From Alloyangia pacifica (GTDB taxonomy: Bacteria; Pseudomonadota; Alphaproteobacteria; Rhodobacterales; Rhodobacteraceae), in contig NZ_CP022189.1 of assembly GCF_003111685.1 (NCBI RefSeq), positions 262,001 to 326,000 on the forward strand: DNA of 64,000 nt, given 5' to 3'. Of the stretch, positions 39,003 through 46,976 are shown one piece after another. The notes under the pieces were generated by a model. The model was not told the DNA's origin. It did no database searches and saw only the letters and a program-made list of their open reading frames with translations. Every line of letters begins with the position of its first letter. The first letter of the stretch is position 1. A program made the position numbers and the translations under genes.

Positions 39003-40325
39003 TCAGAGATCGAAGAGCGCGGCGCCGAGATAGGCGGGGGCGAGCAGGGCGCGGCGGAAGCGGCCAAGCGGGAAGCGGCTCGGCGGCGTCTGCAGCGCGA
39101 CGGGATAGGGGGTGCGGGGGGATTTGCCCTGCACGAGATCGGCCAGCATCAGGCCGGCGTGGCTGCCCATGGCGACGCCGTTGCCGTGAAAACCCATGCC
39201 GGCGAAAAGCCCGGGGTGATCGGGGACCGCACCGACGAAAGGGGTGAGCCGTGCCATGAGGCAGACGAGGCCGGCCCATTCGTGGCTGATCGTCACGTCT
39301 CTCCAGGCGGGGAACATGGCGTGGAACTCGCGGCGGATCCTCGCGCTGATCGCCCTTTGCGCACGGGGCGTGGCGGTGAGCCCGCCGCGCATGCCAAAGA
39401 GGAAGCGGTTGTCGGGCAGCAGGCGGAAATAGTGCAGCAGCTGACGGGTGTCATAGGCCATCTGGCGCGAGGTCCAGCCTGCGGCGGCACGCTGCATCTC
39501 GGTGAGCGGCTCGGTGACGATGACGCTCGACTGCACCGGCATGTAGCGCCCACGCAGCCAGTCGGGAAGGTCCTCGGACGAGTAGCCATTTGTGGCGAGG
39601 ATCACGCGGTCCGCCGTGAGCGTCGCCTGCGGCGTGCTGAGGTTCCATTTGCCGCCCTCTCGGCGCAGCGCGGTGACCGGGCTGTGGCCGTGCAGCGTGG
39701 CGCCCTTTGTCTGGGCGGCGCGGGCGAGGCCGACGTGGTACTTGCGCGGGTTCAGCGCGAAGCCGAGCGGTGTGGTCATGGCGCCGTAGAAGGGCCCGCC
39801 GAGCCCCTCGGCGGCCAAGCCCTCCTGCGGGGTGAGCCGGGGTGTGACGGCGTAGAGCGCGGGCGTCGTCTCGGCGTCGGTCTTTAAGGACGCCCATGCG
39901 CGGGGCGTATGGGCGAGCAGCGTCTCGCCTTCGGAATGGGTGTCTGCCTCGATGCCATGCGCGGAGATGAGGCCCGCCGCGGTGTCGATGGCGGCGCGCT
40001 CGGTCTGGCACCAGGCGCGCAGGCCCTCGTCGCCGAACCGCTTTCGCAGCAGCGCATGGGGCGCCTTGGCGCCACCGAGACAGCAGAAGCCGCCGTTGCG
40101 CCCGGAAGCGCCGAAACCCGGGTGGTCGGCCTCGAGCACCGCCACTTCGACGCCGTCCTGCGCGAGATGCAGCGCGGCGGAAAGCCCGGTGAAGCCGCCG
40201 CCGATCACCGCCACTTCGACGTGGCGCGGAGCGCTCGGCGCGGCCCAGTCCATCGGCGGCACGGTGTCGGCCCAGAAGCAGGCGCCCTGCGGCCCGTAGG
40301 CCGCAGCTTCGTATATGCGTTGCAT
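39003..40325 (-). CDS. FAD-dependent amine oxidoreductase (PuuB/gamma-glutamylputrescine oxidase-like)
   Basis: A 440-residue DAO-family flavoprotein. The FAD dinucleotide fold is VEVAVIGGGFTGLSAALHLAQDG (residues 36-58), followed by GASGRNGGFC, the pattern of PuuB and related glycine/sarcosine oxidases. Near the C-terminus GLFAGMGFHGNGVAMGSHAG binds FAD. It is the last gene of potFGHI, 13 bases after potI, so a role in oxidising imported polyamines or their gamma-glutamyl forms is likely. No puuA-type glutamylpolyamine synthetase is present in this window. Confidence 0.85.
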   Translation of the reverse strand: MQRIYEAAAYGPQGACFWADTVPPMDWAAPSAPRHVEVAVIGGGFTGLSAALHLAQDGVEVAVLEADHPGFGASGRNGGFCCLGGAKAPHALLRKRFGDEGLRAWCQTERAAIDTAAGLISAHGIEADTHSEGETLLAHTPRAWASLKTDAETTPALYAVTPRLTPQEGLAAEGLGGPFYGAMTTPLGFALNPRKYHVGLARAAQTKGATLHGHSPVTALRREGGKWNLSTPQATLTADRVILATNGYSSEDLPDWLRGRYMPVQSSVIVTEPLTEMQRAAAGWTSRQMAYDTRQLLHYFRLLPDNRFLFGMRGGLTATPRAQRAISARIRREFHAMFPAWRDVTISHEWAGLVCLMARLTPFVGAVPDHPGLFAGMGFHGNGVAMGSHAGLMLADLVQGKSPRTPYPVALQTPPSRFPLGRFRRALLAPAYLGAALFDL

Positions 40326-40338
40326 GGCTGTCTTTCGG

Positions 40339-41157
40339 TTACTCGGCGCGGATGGCCGCCTGTTCGTCACGCTTTTGCGCCACCGCCGCCCGCTTGGTCA
40401 GGATCGAGGCGGTGATGACCCCGATGGTCACGATGGCAATCATGATCGTCGAGAGCGCGTTGATCTGCGGGCTGACGCCGAGGCGCACCGCCGAGAAGAT
40501 CTTGATCGGCAGGGTCGTGGCCGAGGGGCCGGTGGTGAAGCTGGCGATCACCAGATCGTCGAGCGACAGGGTGAAGGCCAGCAGCCAGCCCGAGATCACC
40601 GCGGGCGCGATGATCGGCAGGGTGACCAACCGGAAGGCCTCGAAGGACGAGCAGCCGAGATCCAGCGCCGCCTCTTCCAGCGAGCGGTCGAAGGTGGTCA
40701 GCCGCGAGGAGACCACCACCGAGACGTAACACATGGAGAAGGTGGTATGCGCCAGCACGATGGTGAAGACGCCGCGGTCGAGGTTGATGCCGATGAAGAG
40801 CAGCAGCAGCGCGAGGCCGGTGATCACCTCGGGCATAACCAGCGGCGCATAGATCATCCCCGAGAACAGCGTGCGCCCGTGGAAGCGCCCGGCACGGACC
40901 AGAACGTAGGCGGCCATGGTGCCGAGGATCGTCGCCAGCGTCGAGGAGAAGACCGCCACCTTCAGCGTCACCCATGCGGCGTCGAGGAAGGCCTGATCGC
41001 GCAGGAGCTCGCCGTACCATTTGGTCGAGAAACCCGCCCAGACGGTGACGAGACGGCTTTCGTTGAAGCTGTAGAAAACCAGCAGCACCATCGGCAGGTA
41101 GAGGAAGGCGAAGCCGAGGGTCAGCGAGACCGTGTTGAACCAGCTGAAGCGTCTCAT
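40339..41157 (-). CDS. potI: Putrescine/spermidine ABC transporter permease PotI
   Basis: A 272-residue inner-membrane permease with six helices. The EAA loop is EEAALDLGCSSFEAFRLVTLPIIAPA. It matches PotI/PotC in length and in the N-terminal LGFAFLYLPMVLLVFYSFNES. It partners PotH. The gap to potH (70 bases) holds a dispersed 20-base repeat. Confidence 0.92.
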   Translation of the reverse strand: MRRFSWFNTVSLTLGFAFLYLPMVLLVFYSFNESRLVTVWAGFSTKWYGELLRDQAFLDAAWVTLKVAVFSSTLATILGTMAAYVLVRAGRFHGRTLFSGMIYAPLVMPEVITGLALLLLFIGINLDRGVFTIVLAHTTFSMCYVSVVVSSRLTTFDRSLEEAALDLGCSSFEAFRLVTLPIIAPAVISGWLLAFTLSLDDLVIASFTTGPSATTLPIKIFSAVRLGVSPQINALSTIMIAIVTIGVITASILTKRAAVAQKRDEQAAIRAE

Positions 41158-41195
41158 GCCCGGCCTCCCTTGGTGCGGCCGGCGGTGCGGCGGGT

Positions 41196-41215
41196 GCGTA
41201 TTTGGAAAGAGAAGA
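41196..41215 (-). repeat. Dispersed 20-base repeat, copy B
   Basis: Exact inverted copy of the 20-base string at 22488-22507, in the gap between potH and potI. On the minus strand it runs in the same direction relative to the genes as copy A. Confidence 0.8.
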
Positions 41216-41227
41216 GGGGGGCGGCGC

Positions 41228-42118
41228 TCATCCTTCGGCCTCCCGCTGCTTCTGTTCGTTGCGCTGGAAGAGGATGATCGGGATGATCAGGATCAACAGC
41301 AGCACCACGGCCACGGCGCTCGCCACCGGCCAGTCGCGGTTCGAGAAGAATTCTTCCCAAAGCACCTTGCCGATCATCAGCGTGTCGGACCCGCCAAGCA
41401 GCGAGGGGATGACGAATTCGCCGATGGTAGGGATGAACACCAGGAAACAGCCGGCGATGATGCCGTTGCGCGACAGCGGCCAGGTGACCAGCCAGAAGGC
41501 CGCGAAGCGCGAGCAGCCGAGATCCTCGGCTGCCTCGAGCAGCGAGCCGTCGAGCTTTTCCAGCGCCGAGTAGATCGGCAGGATCATGAAGGGCAGGTAG
41601 GTGTAGACCACGCCGATGTAGACGGCGGTGGTGGTGTTCATGATCTGCAGCGGCGTGTCGATGATCCCGAGCCACAGCAGCAGCTGATTGAGGACACCCT
41701 CGTTCGAGAGGATTCCCATCCACGAGTAGACGCGGATCAGGAAGGAGGTCCAGAACGGCAGGATCACCAGCATCAGCAGAGTCGGGCGCCATTCCTCGGG
41801 GGCGCGGGCCATGGCGTAGGCCACCGGGTAGCCGACCAGCAGCGTCAGAAAGGTCGAGATGGCGGCGATCTTCAGCGAGCTGAGATAGGCCTTCCAGTAG
41901 AGATCGTCGGTGGTCAGGAAAGTGAAATTCTCGAAGTCGAGCTCGGAGAAGAAGGTCTTCAGCCCTTCCCAGCCGGCGGCGAAATCGAGCTGCGGCGTGT
42001 AGGGCGGTCGGGCCAGCGCGATGTCAGAGAGCGAGATCTTCAGGACGATCAGGAAGGGCACCAGGAACAGCGCCAAGAGCCACAGGTAGGGGATCGCGAT
42101 GAGGGTGAGGCGGCGCAT
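41228..42118 (-). CDS. potH: Putrescine/spermidine ABC transporter permease PotH
   Basis: A 296-residue inner-membrane permease with six helices. The EAA loop LEAAEDLGCSRFAAFWLVTWPLSRNG is near residues 195-220. The N-terminal YLWLLALFLVPFLIVLKISLSD is the first membrane span. It follows potG by three bases. Confidence 0.92.
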   Translation of the reverse strand: MRRLTLIAIPYLWLLALFLVPFLIVLKISLSDIALARPPYTPQLDFAAGWEGLKTFFSELDFENFTFLTTDDLYWKAYLSSLKIAAISTFLTLLVGYPVAYAMARAPEEWRPTLLMLVILPFWTSFLIRVYSWMGILSNEGVLNQLLLWLGIIDTPLQIMNTTTAVYIGVVYTYLPFMILPIYSALEKLDGSLLEAAEDLGCSRFAAFWLVTWPLSRNGIIAGCFLVFIPTIGEFVIPSLLGGSDTLMIGKVLWEEFFSNRDWPVASAVAVVLLLILIIPIILFQRNEQKQREAEG

Positions 42119-42121
42119 GGC

Positions 42122-43243
42122 TTACTCCTCGAGCACGACACCGGCGGTGTCGGTGAAGCCGACCCAGACCTCGTCTTCCCAGGTGATCGGGCGGTTGGCG
42201 AGTCGGCGGGCATTGACCATCTGCGCCTTGATCATCTGACCGCCGGCGAGTTCGACGTGGTAGGTCGAGATGTTGCCGAGATAGGCGATGTCGATGACCT
42301 TGCCGCGGAAGGTGTTGGGGCGGTCGGGCTTGTCGACGTCGATGGTGACCTTCTCGGGGCGGATGGCGAAATGCACGCTCTGTCCGGCCTCGACGCTTTT
42401 CGCGGGCGTGGCGAGGATCGGCGGCTGACCCTCGGCCCAGGCGATGCCGGTCTTGGTGCCGGGCTGGGTGGCGCGCCCCTCGATGATGTTCACGTCGCCG
42501 ATGAAGTCGGCCACGTAGACCGAGTTCGGTGCCTCGTAGATCTCGGCCGGGGTGGCGACCTGCACGAGGTTGCCCTCGTCCATCACCGCGATGCGCGAGG
42601 CGACGGTCATCGCCTCTTCCTGGTCGTGGGTGACGATGACGAAGGTTGTGCCGGTCTTTTCCTGGATGTCCATCAGCTCGAACTGGGTCTGCTCGCGCAG
42701 TTTCCTGTCGAGCGCGCCGAGCGGCTCATCGAGCAGCAGCAGCTTCGGCGCCTTGGCGAGCGAGCGGGCCAGCGCGACGCGCTGGCGCTGGCCGCCGGAA
42801 ATCTGGTGCGGCTTGCGCCTGGCGAACTTGGTGAGGCGGGTGAGGCGCAGCATCTCCTCGACGCGGTCGCCGATGAAGGCCTTGTCCTTGCTCTCGCGGC
42901 GCAGGCCGAAGGCGATGTTGTCCCAGACCGACAGATGCGGGAAGAGCGCGTAGCTCTGGAACATCATGTTCACCGGGCGCTGGTTCGGCGGCACGTGGCC
43001 GATGTCCTTGCCCGACAGGAAGATGTGTCCGGAGGTGGCCGTCTCGAAGCCCGCGAGCATCCGCATCATCGTGGTCTTGCCGCAGCCCGACGGGCCAAGA
43101 AGGGCGAAGAACTCGCGTTCGTAGATGTTCAGCGATAGATCGTGGATCGCGGTGAAGTCGCCGAACTTCTTGGTGACGTTGCGAAACTCGATGATCGGTT
43201 TCTGGTCCGGGTCGGTCCAGGGTTCGAAGGCGGTCTGAGCCAT
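42122..43243 (-). CDS. potG: Putrescine/spermidine ABC transporter ATPase PotG
   Basis: A 373-residue ATPase. Walker A GPSGCGKTT, Q-loop MMFQSYALFPHLS, signature ISGGQRQR, Walker B LLLLDEPLGALD and HDQEEAM are intact. A C-terminal TOBE domain includes FAIRPEKVTID. The start MAQTAFEPWTDPDQKP was preferred; an ATG six codons upstream lies in the hairpin after potF and lacks a ribosome-binding site. Confidence 0.94.
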   Translation of the reverse strand: MAQTAFEPWTDPDQKPIIEFRNVTKKFGDFTAIHDLSLNIYEREFFALLGPSGCGKTTMMRMLAGFETATSGHIFLSGKDIGHVPPNQRPVNMMFQSYALFPHLSVWDNIAFGLRRESKDKAFIGDRVEEMLRLTRLTKFARRKPHQISGGQRQRVALARSLAKAPKLLLLDEPLGALDRKLREQTQFELMDIQEKTGTTFVIVTHDQEEAMTVASRIAVMDEGNLVQVATPAEIYEAPNSVYVADFIGDVNIIEGRATQPGTKTGIAWAEGQPPILATPAKSVEAGQSVHFAIRPEKVTIDVDKPDRPNTFRGKVIDIAYLGNISTYHVELAGGQMIKAQMVNARRLANRPITWEDEVWVGFTDTAGVVLEE

Positions 43244-43263
43244 GCGGAGGGATCCTGTCATGA

Positions 43264-43294
43264 AAATGGCCCGCCCCTCGGGGAGAGGCGGGCC
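43264..43294 (-). terminator. Intercistronic hairpin after potF
   Basis: On the minus strand GGCCCGCC pairs with GGCGGGCC around a CT-rich loop, followed by ATTTTC. It lies just after potF and before potG. Such partial terminators let a binding protein be made in excess over its permease and ATPase. Confidence 0.7.
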
Positions 43295-43307
43295 GGATGT
43301 GTCAGGC

Positions 43308-44393
43308 TCAGGAGCCGGACTTGATCTTGGTCCAGAGGCGGGTGACCACGCGCTGCACCTTCGGCTCATAGGGCGTCGTGGTGAAGAGGTTGTTCAGCGC
43401 CTCTTCCGACGGGTAGATCGCCGGGTCGCCGATCACGTCCTCGGCCAGGAACTCCTGCGAGGCCTTGTTGCCGTTGGCGTAGTAGACGTAGTTCGACGCC
43501 GCCGCCATGTTCTCGGGATCCATGATGAAGTTCAGGAACTTGTGAGCGCCGTCCGGGTTCGGTGCGTCAACCGGGATGGCCATCTCGTCGAACCACATCT
43601 GCGCGCCTTCCTTGGGCGCGTTATAGGCCACCTCGACGCCGTTCTCGGCCTCGGCAGCACGGTCGCGCGCCTGCAGGATGTCACCCGACCAGCCCACGGC
43701 CACGCAGATCTCGCCGTTGGCCAGTGCGTTGATGTACTCGGAGGAGTGGAACTTGCGGATGTAGGGGCGGATGGCCATGTAGACCGGCTCGGCCTTGGCG
43801 ATCACGTCAGGATCGTGGCTATCCGGTTCCTCGCCGATGTACTTCAGCGCGGCCGGGATCATCTCGGAGGGCGCGTCGAGGAAGTAGACGCCGCAGTCTG
43901 CCAGCTTTTCCATGTTCTCCGGCTTGAATACCAGATCCCAGCTGTCGATCGGGGCGTCTTCGCCGAGGATTTCCTGCACCTTGGGCACGTTCACGCCAAG
44001 GCCGGTGGTGCCCCACATGTAGTTGATCGCGTAGTCGTTGCCGGGGTCGTATTTGGAGGTCCGCTCGGAGATCACGTCCCACATGTTCTCGAGGTTCGGC
44101 AGCTTCGACTTGTCGAGCTTCTGGAACGAGCCCGCCGCAATCTGCCGCTGCAGGAAGGTGCCGGTGGGGACGACCACGTCATAGCCCGACCCGCCAGCGA
44201 GCATTTTGGTCTCGAGGACCTCGTTGCTGTCGAAAACGTCGTAGATCAGGTCGATGCCGGTCTCCTGCTCGAATTTCTCGAGCAGCGATTCGTCGATGTA
44301 GTCGGACCAGTTGTAGACGCGGACTTCTTCGGCCTGGGCCGAGGCGGCCGCAAGCGCAAGGCCCGCGGTGAAAGTGAGAAGAGATGTCTTCAT
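43308..44393 (-). CDS. potF: Putrescine-binding periplasmic protein PotF
   Basis: A 361-residue solute-binding protein with Sec signal MKTSLLTFTAGLALAAASAQA. The mature N-terminus EEVRVYNWSDYIDESLLEKFEQETGIDLIYDVFDSNE and the segment GGSGYDVVVPTGTFLQRQ are typical of PotF/PotD. Two adjacent ATGs exist; the second is six bases after GGAG and is used here. It heads potFGHI plus the PuuB-like gene. The promoter region carries a perfect ATTTGATCAAAT palindrome. Confidence 0.93.
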   Translation of the reverse strand: MKTSLLTFTAGLALAAASAQAEEVRVYNWSDYIDESLLEKFEQETGIDLIYDVFDSNEVLETKMLAGGSGYDVVVPTGTFLQRQIAAGSFQKLDKSKLPNLENMWDVISERTSKYDPGNDYAINYMWGTTGLGVNVPKVQEILGEDAPIDSWDLVFKPENMEKLADCGVYFLDAPSEMIPAALKYIGEEPDSHDPDVIAKAEPVYMAIRPYIRKFHSSEYINALANGEICVAVGWSGDILQARDRAAEAENGVEVAYNAPKEGAQMWFDEMAIPVDAPNPDGAHKFLNFIMDPENMAAASNYVYYANGNKASQEFLAEDVIGDPAIYPSEEALNNLFTTTPYEPKVQRVVTRLWTKIKSGS

Positions 44394-44440
44394 CATGTGC
44401 TCCCGTTGGTTGCGGGGTCTTCGACGCCCCGGTTCCCCGA

Positions 44441-44452
44441 ATTTGATCAAAT
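44441..44452. promoter_or_regulatory. GntR operator candidate 1 (potF side)
   Basis: ATTTGATCAAAT is a perfect 12-base palindrome, 45 bases upstream of potF. Close copies occur at 44523-44534 and 45241-45252, so the adjacent GntR gene is the likely binding protein. Confidence 0.7.
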
Positions 44453-44472
44453 GTTGCATCTCTTGGCAACAT
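44451..44472. repeat. Inverted repeat ATGTTGC-N8-GCAACAT
   Basis: A perfect 7-bp inverted repeat with 8-base spacer, abutting operator candidate 1 in the potF-gntR divergent region. It could bind a second regulator or be part of the potF promoter. Confidence 0.55.
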
Positions 44473-44522
44473 CTCGGATGTTTCCACGAGCCGCAACAGC
44501 GTGCAAGATAACGTGGCGGCAG

Positions 44523-44534
44523 AAGTGATCAAAT
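44523..44534. promoter_or_regulatory. GntR operator candidate 2 (gntR promoter)
   Basis: AAGTGATCAAAT matches the ATTTGATCAAAT palindrome at 10 of 12 positions. It lies 12 bases before the gntR start, just downstream of a possible -10 (AAGATA, 44505-44510). This fits autoregulation. Confidence 0.6.
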
Positions 44535-44546
44535 GAAAGGCAACCG

Positions 44547-45200
44547 ATGAATGTTCGGGCAGAAGGCGCGGGCCCCCCGGTCCATGAACAGGTTTACCGG
44601 CGTCTGCGCGAGATGGTGCTCTTCGGCGAGCTGGAGCCGGGGCAGGCGGTGACCATCCAGGGGCTCGTCGAACAGCTCGGCGCGGGGATGACCCCGGTGC
44701 GCGAAGCGCTGCGCCGGATGATCTCGGAAGGGGCGCTGGCCTTTCGCGGCAACCGCCGGATCATGGTGCCGGTGCTTGACGCGGAGGCGGTGGAGCAACT
44801 CCTGCTGGCCCGTGTTGCGCTTGAACCGCAGCTCGCGCGTCGCGCCGCCGAGCGCTGTTCCCCCGAGGATATCGCCCGGCTGCGCGACACCGATGCGCGG
44901 CTCGACCACGCCATCGCGCGCGGCGACGTGCGCGGCTATCTCGAAGAGAATCACCGCTTCCACGCCGAGCTCAACGCCATTGCGGATGCGCCGATTCTCA
45001 CCGAGCTGGTCGAGGGGCTCTGGCTGCGCTTCGGACCTTCGCTGCGGGTGGTCTGCGGCATGTTCGGCACGCGCAACCTGCCGGACCGTCACAAGGACCT
45101 TCTCGAGGCGCTGCAGCAGGGCGATGCCAAGGCGGCGGCTGACGCAATGGAAGGCGACGTGGTTCAGGGCATGACCCAGATCCGCGAGGGGCTGGCCTGA
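44547..45200 (+). CDS. GntR-family regulator (FCD type) of the polyamine locus
   Basis: A 217-residue regulator. The winged helix includes VHEQVYRRLREMVLFGELEPGQAVTIQGLVEQLG and MTPVREALRRMISEGAL (residues 12-66). The FCD domain has ENHRFHAELNAIADAP and the C-terminal RHKDLLEALQQGDAKAAADAM with metal-site histidines. It sits between the divergent pot operon and spuC, and related TGATCA palindromes lie at all three promoters. A polyamine or downstream metabolite is the likely inducer. Confidence 0.9.
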   Translation: MNVRAEGAGPPVHEQVYRRLREMVLFGELEPGQAVTIQGLVEQLGAGMTPVREALRRMISEGALAFRGNRRIMVPVLDAEAVEQLLLARVALEPQLARRAAERCSPEDIARLRDTDARLDHAIARGDVRGYLEENHRFHAELNAIADAPILTELVEGLWLRFGPSLRVVCGMFGTRNLPDRHKDLLEALQQGDAKAAADAMEGDVVQGMTQIREGLA

Positions 45201-45227
45201 TTCGAGGGGCGGATCGCGCGAGGGCGA

Positions 45228-45255
45228 TTGACGCGGAATAATTTGATCATATTAT
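45228..45255 (+). promoter_or_regulatory. spuC promoter with embedded GntR operator candidate 3
   Basis: A TTGACG -35 (45228-45233) and TATTAT -10 (45250-45255) are separated by 16 bases. The operator-like ATTTGATCATAT (45241-45252, 11 of 12 matches to the perfect palindrome) fills the spacer and overlaps the -10. A repressor bound here would block RNA polymerase. The start codon of spuC is 50 bases downstream. Confidence 0.7.
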
Positions 45256-45305
45256 CGGCGGCAGCTTTCCGAACAGTCGACCCGAACAATCGAAAGGTGT
45301 CCGCC

Positions 45306-46706
45306 ATGACGCTCATCTCCGTGAACTCGCCGACCTCCGAGCTGCAGGCTCTGGATGCGGCGCATCACATGCACCCCTTCACCACGGGCTCGGATCTCGC
45401 GCGCCGCGGCGCACGGGTCATCACTCGCGCCGAGGGGTGCTGGCTGACCGACAGCGAAGGCGAACGCATCCTCGACGGCATGGCTGGCCTGTGGTGCGTG
45501 AACGCCGGCTACGGGCGCAAGGAACTGGCGCAGGCCGCCGCCCGCCAGATGGAAGAGCTGCCCTATTACAACACCTTCTTCATGACGACCCATGTGCCGG
45601 TGATCCAACTCTCGGCAAAGATCGCCGAGCTGGCGCCGGGCGATCTGAACACAGTGTTCTACGCATCGTCGGGCTCCGAGGCGAATGACACCAACATCCG
45701 CCTCGTGCGCACCTATTGGGCCGAGAAAGGCGAGCCCGAGCGCGACGTGATCATCAGCCGCTGGAACGGCTACCACGGCTCCTCGGTGGGCTCGGGATCG
45801 CTTGGCGGGATGAAGGGCATGCACGCGCAGGGTGGCCTGCCCATCCCCGGTATCCATCACATCGACCAGCCACATTGGTACGCCGAGGGCGGGGACATGA
45901 CCCCCGAGGAGTTCGGCCTCGAGCGCGCCCGCCAGCTGGAAGCGGCGATCGAGGAGATCGGCCCGCACCGCGTCGGCGCCTTCATCGCGGAACCCATCCA
46001 GGGCGCTGGCGGCGTCATCATCCCGCCCGAGACCTACTGGCCGGAAATCACCCGCATCGTGAAGAAATACGGCATCCTGCTGATCGCCGACGAGGTGATC
46101 TGCGGCTTCGGGCGCACCGGCAACTGGTTCGGCTCGCAGACCATGGGCATCGAGCCCGACATCATGACCATCGCCAAGGGCCTCAGCTCCGGCTACCAGC
46201 CGATCGGCGGTTCGATCCTCTCGGACGAGGTCGCGAGCGTGATCGCCAAGACCGAGTTCAACCACGGCTATACCTACTCGGGCCACCCGGTGGCCTGCGC
46301 CGTGGCGCTGGAGAACCTGCGCATCCTCGAGGAGGAGAAGATCGTCGAGCGGGTGCGCGAGGAGACCGGCCCCTACCTCAAGGCGAAGTTCGAGAGCCTG
46401 ACCGACCACCCGCTGGTCGGCGAGGCGAAGATCGCAGGCATGATGGGCTCGATCGCGCTGACCCCGGACAAATCGGCGCGCGCGCCCTTCGCCGCCGAGG
46501 CGGGCACCGCCGGCTACATCACCCGCGAGCGCTGCTTTGCCAACAACCTGATCATGCGCCACGTCTACGACCGGATGATCATCTCGCCGCCGCTGGTGAT
46601 CTCGAAGGAAGAGATCGACGTGATGATCTCGCGCGCCTGGAAGGCGCTGGACGAGGCGCATGCCGAGCTCAAGGCGCAGGGCCTGATGAAGGCCGGCACC
46701 CGCTGA
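45306..46706 (+). CDS. spuC: Polyamine (putrescine):pyruvate aminotransferase, SpuC-like
   Basis: A 466-residue class III PLP aminotransferase. The sequence closely follows Pseudomonas SpuC as I recall it, for example DGMAGLWCVNAGYGRKEL, FIAEPIQGAGGVIIPP, LLIADEVICGFGRTG and the PLP-lysine segment DIMTIAKGLSSGYQPIGG. It would transaminate putrescine, and perhaps other diamines, with pyruvate to alanine and 4-aminobutanal. Substrate preference within the omega-transaminase group cannot be fixed from sequence alone. Next to potFGHI and a PuuB-like oxidase it completes a polyamine catabolic locus. Confidence 0.88.
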   Translation: MTLISVNSPTSELQALDAAHHMHPFTTGSDLARRGARVITRAEGCWLTDSEGERILDGMAGLWCVNAGYGRKELAQAAARQMEELPYYNTFFMTTHVPVIQLSAKIAELAPGDLNTVFYASSGSEANDTNIRLVRTYWAEKGEPERDVIISRWNGYHGSSVGSGSLGGMKGMHAQGGLPIPGIHHIDQPHWYAEGGDMTPEEFGLERARQLEAAIEEIGPHRVGAFIAEPIQGAGGVIIPPETYWPEITRIVKKYGILLIADEVICGFGRTGNWFGSQTMGIEPDIMTIAKGLSSGYQPIGGSILSDEVASVIAKTEFNHGYTYSGHPVACAVALENLRILEEEKIVERVREETGPYLKAKFESLTDHPLVGEAKIAGMMGSIALTPDKSARAPFAAEAGTAGYITRERCFANNLIMRHVYDRMIISPPLVISKEEIDVMISRAWKALDEAHAELKAQGLMKAGTR

Positions 46707-46772
46707 GCACAGAAGAGGGGGCGCTGCGTCCTCGCCCTCCGGGCTGAGCCCCGGGACACTTGATGCCGTAGG

Positions 46773-46806
46773 AAAGGCCGGGTGCGCGCATGCTCCCGGC
46801 CTTTTT
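46773..46806 (+). terminator. Rho-independent terminator after spuC
   Basis: AAAGGCCGGG pairs with CCCGGCCTTT around a 12-base loop and ends in TTTTTC, 66 bases after the spuC stop. Confidence 0.9.
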
Positions 46807-46917
46807 CGTTTTTCTATGCGGACATACACATGGGGGGCCGCGCGTCCAACTGGGCGGAGCGGTGCGCCGGTCTGGGCTGGCGGAACGCCGCGGCAGCTCG
46901 GCCTGCCCCGGGGCATG

Positions 46918-46943
46918 AAAAAACCCGGGCGCAAGCGCCCGGG
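46918..46943 (-). terminator. Rho-independent terminator after amtB
   Basis: On the minus strand CCCGGGCGC-TT-GCGCCCGGG is followed by six T residues, 33 bases beyond the amtB stop. The 110 bases between this and the spuC terminator hold nothing I can identify. Confidence 0.92.
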
Positions 46944-46976
46944 CCAGTTGGTCAAAAGCTGATAGGAAGGAGGAAA

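Noticed and set aside
45252..46955. 567-codon open frame opposite spuC
   Set aside because: Antisense shadow of an intact, recognisable aminotransferase; no protein-family features.
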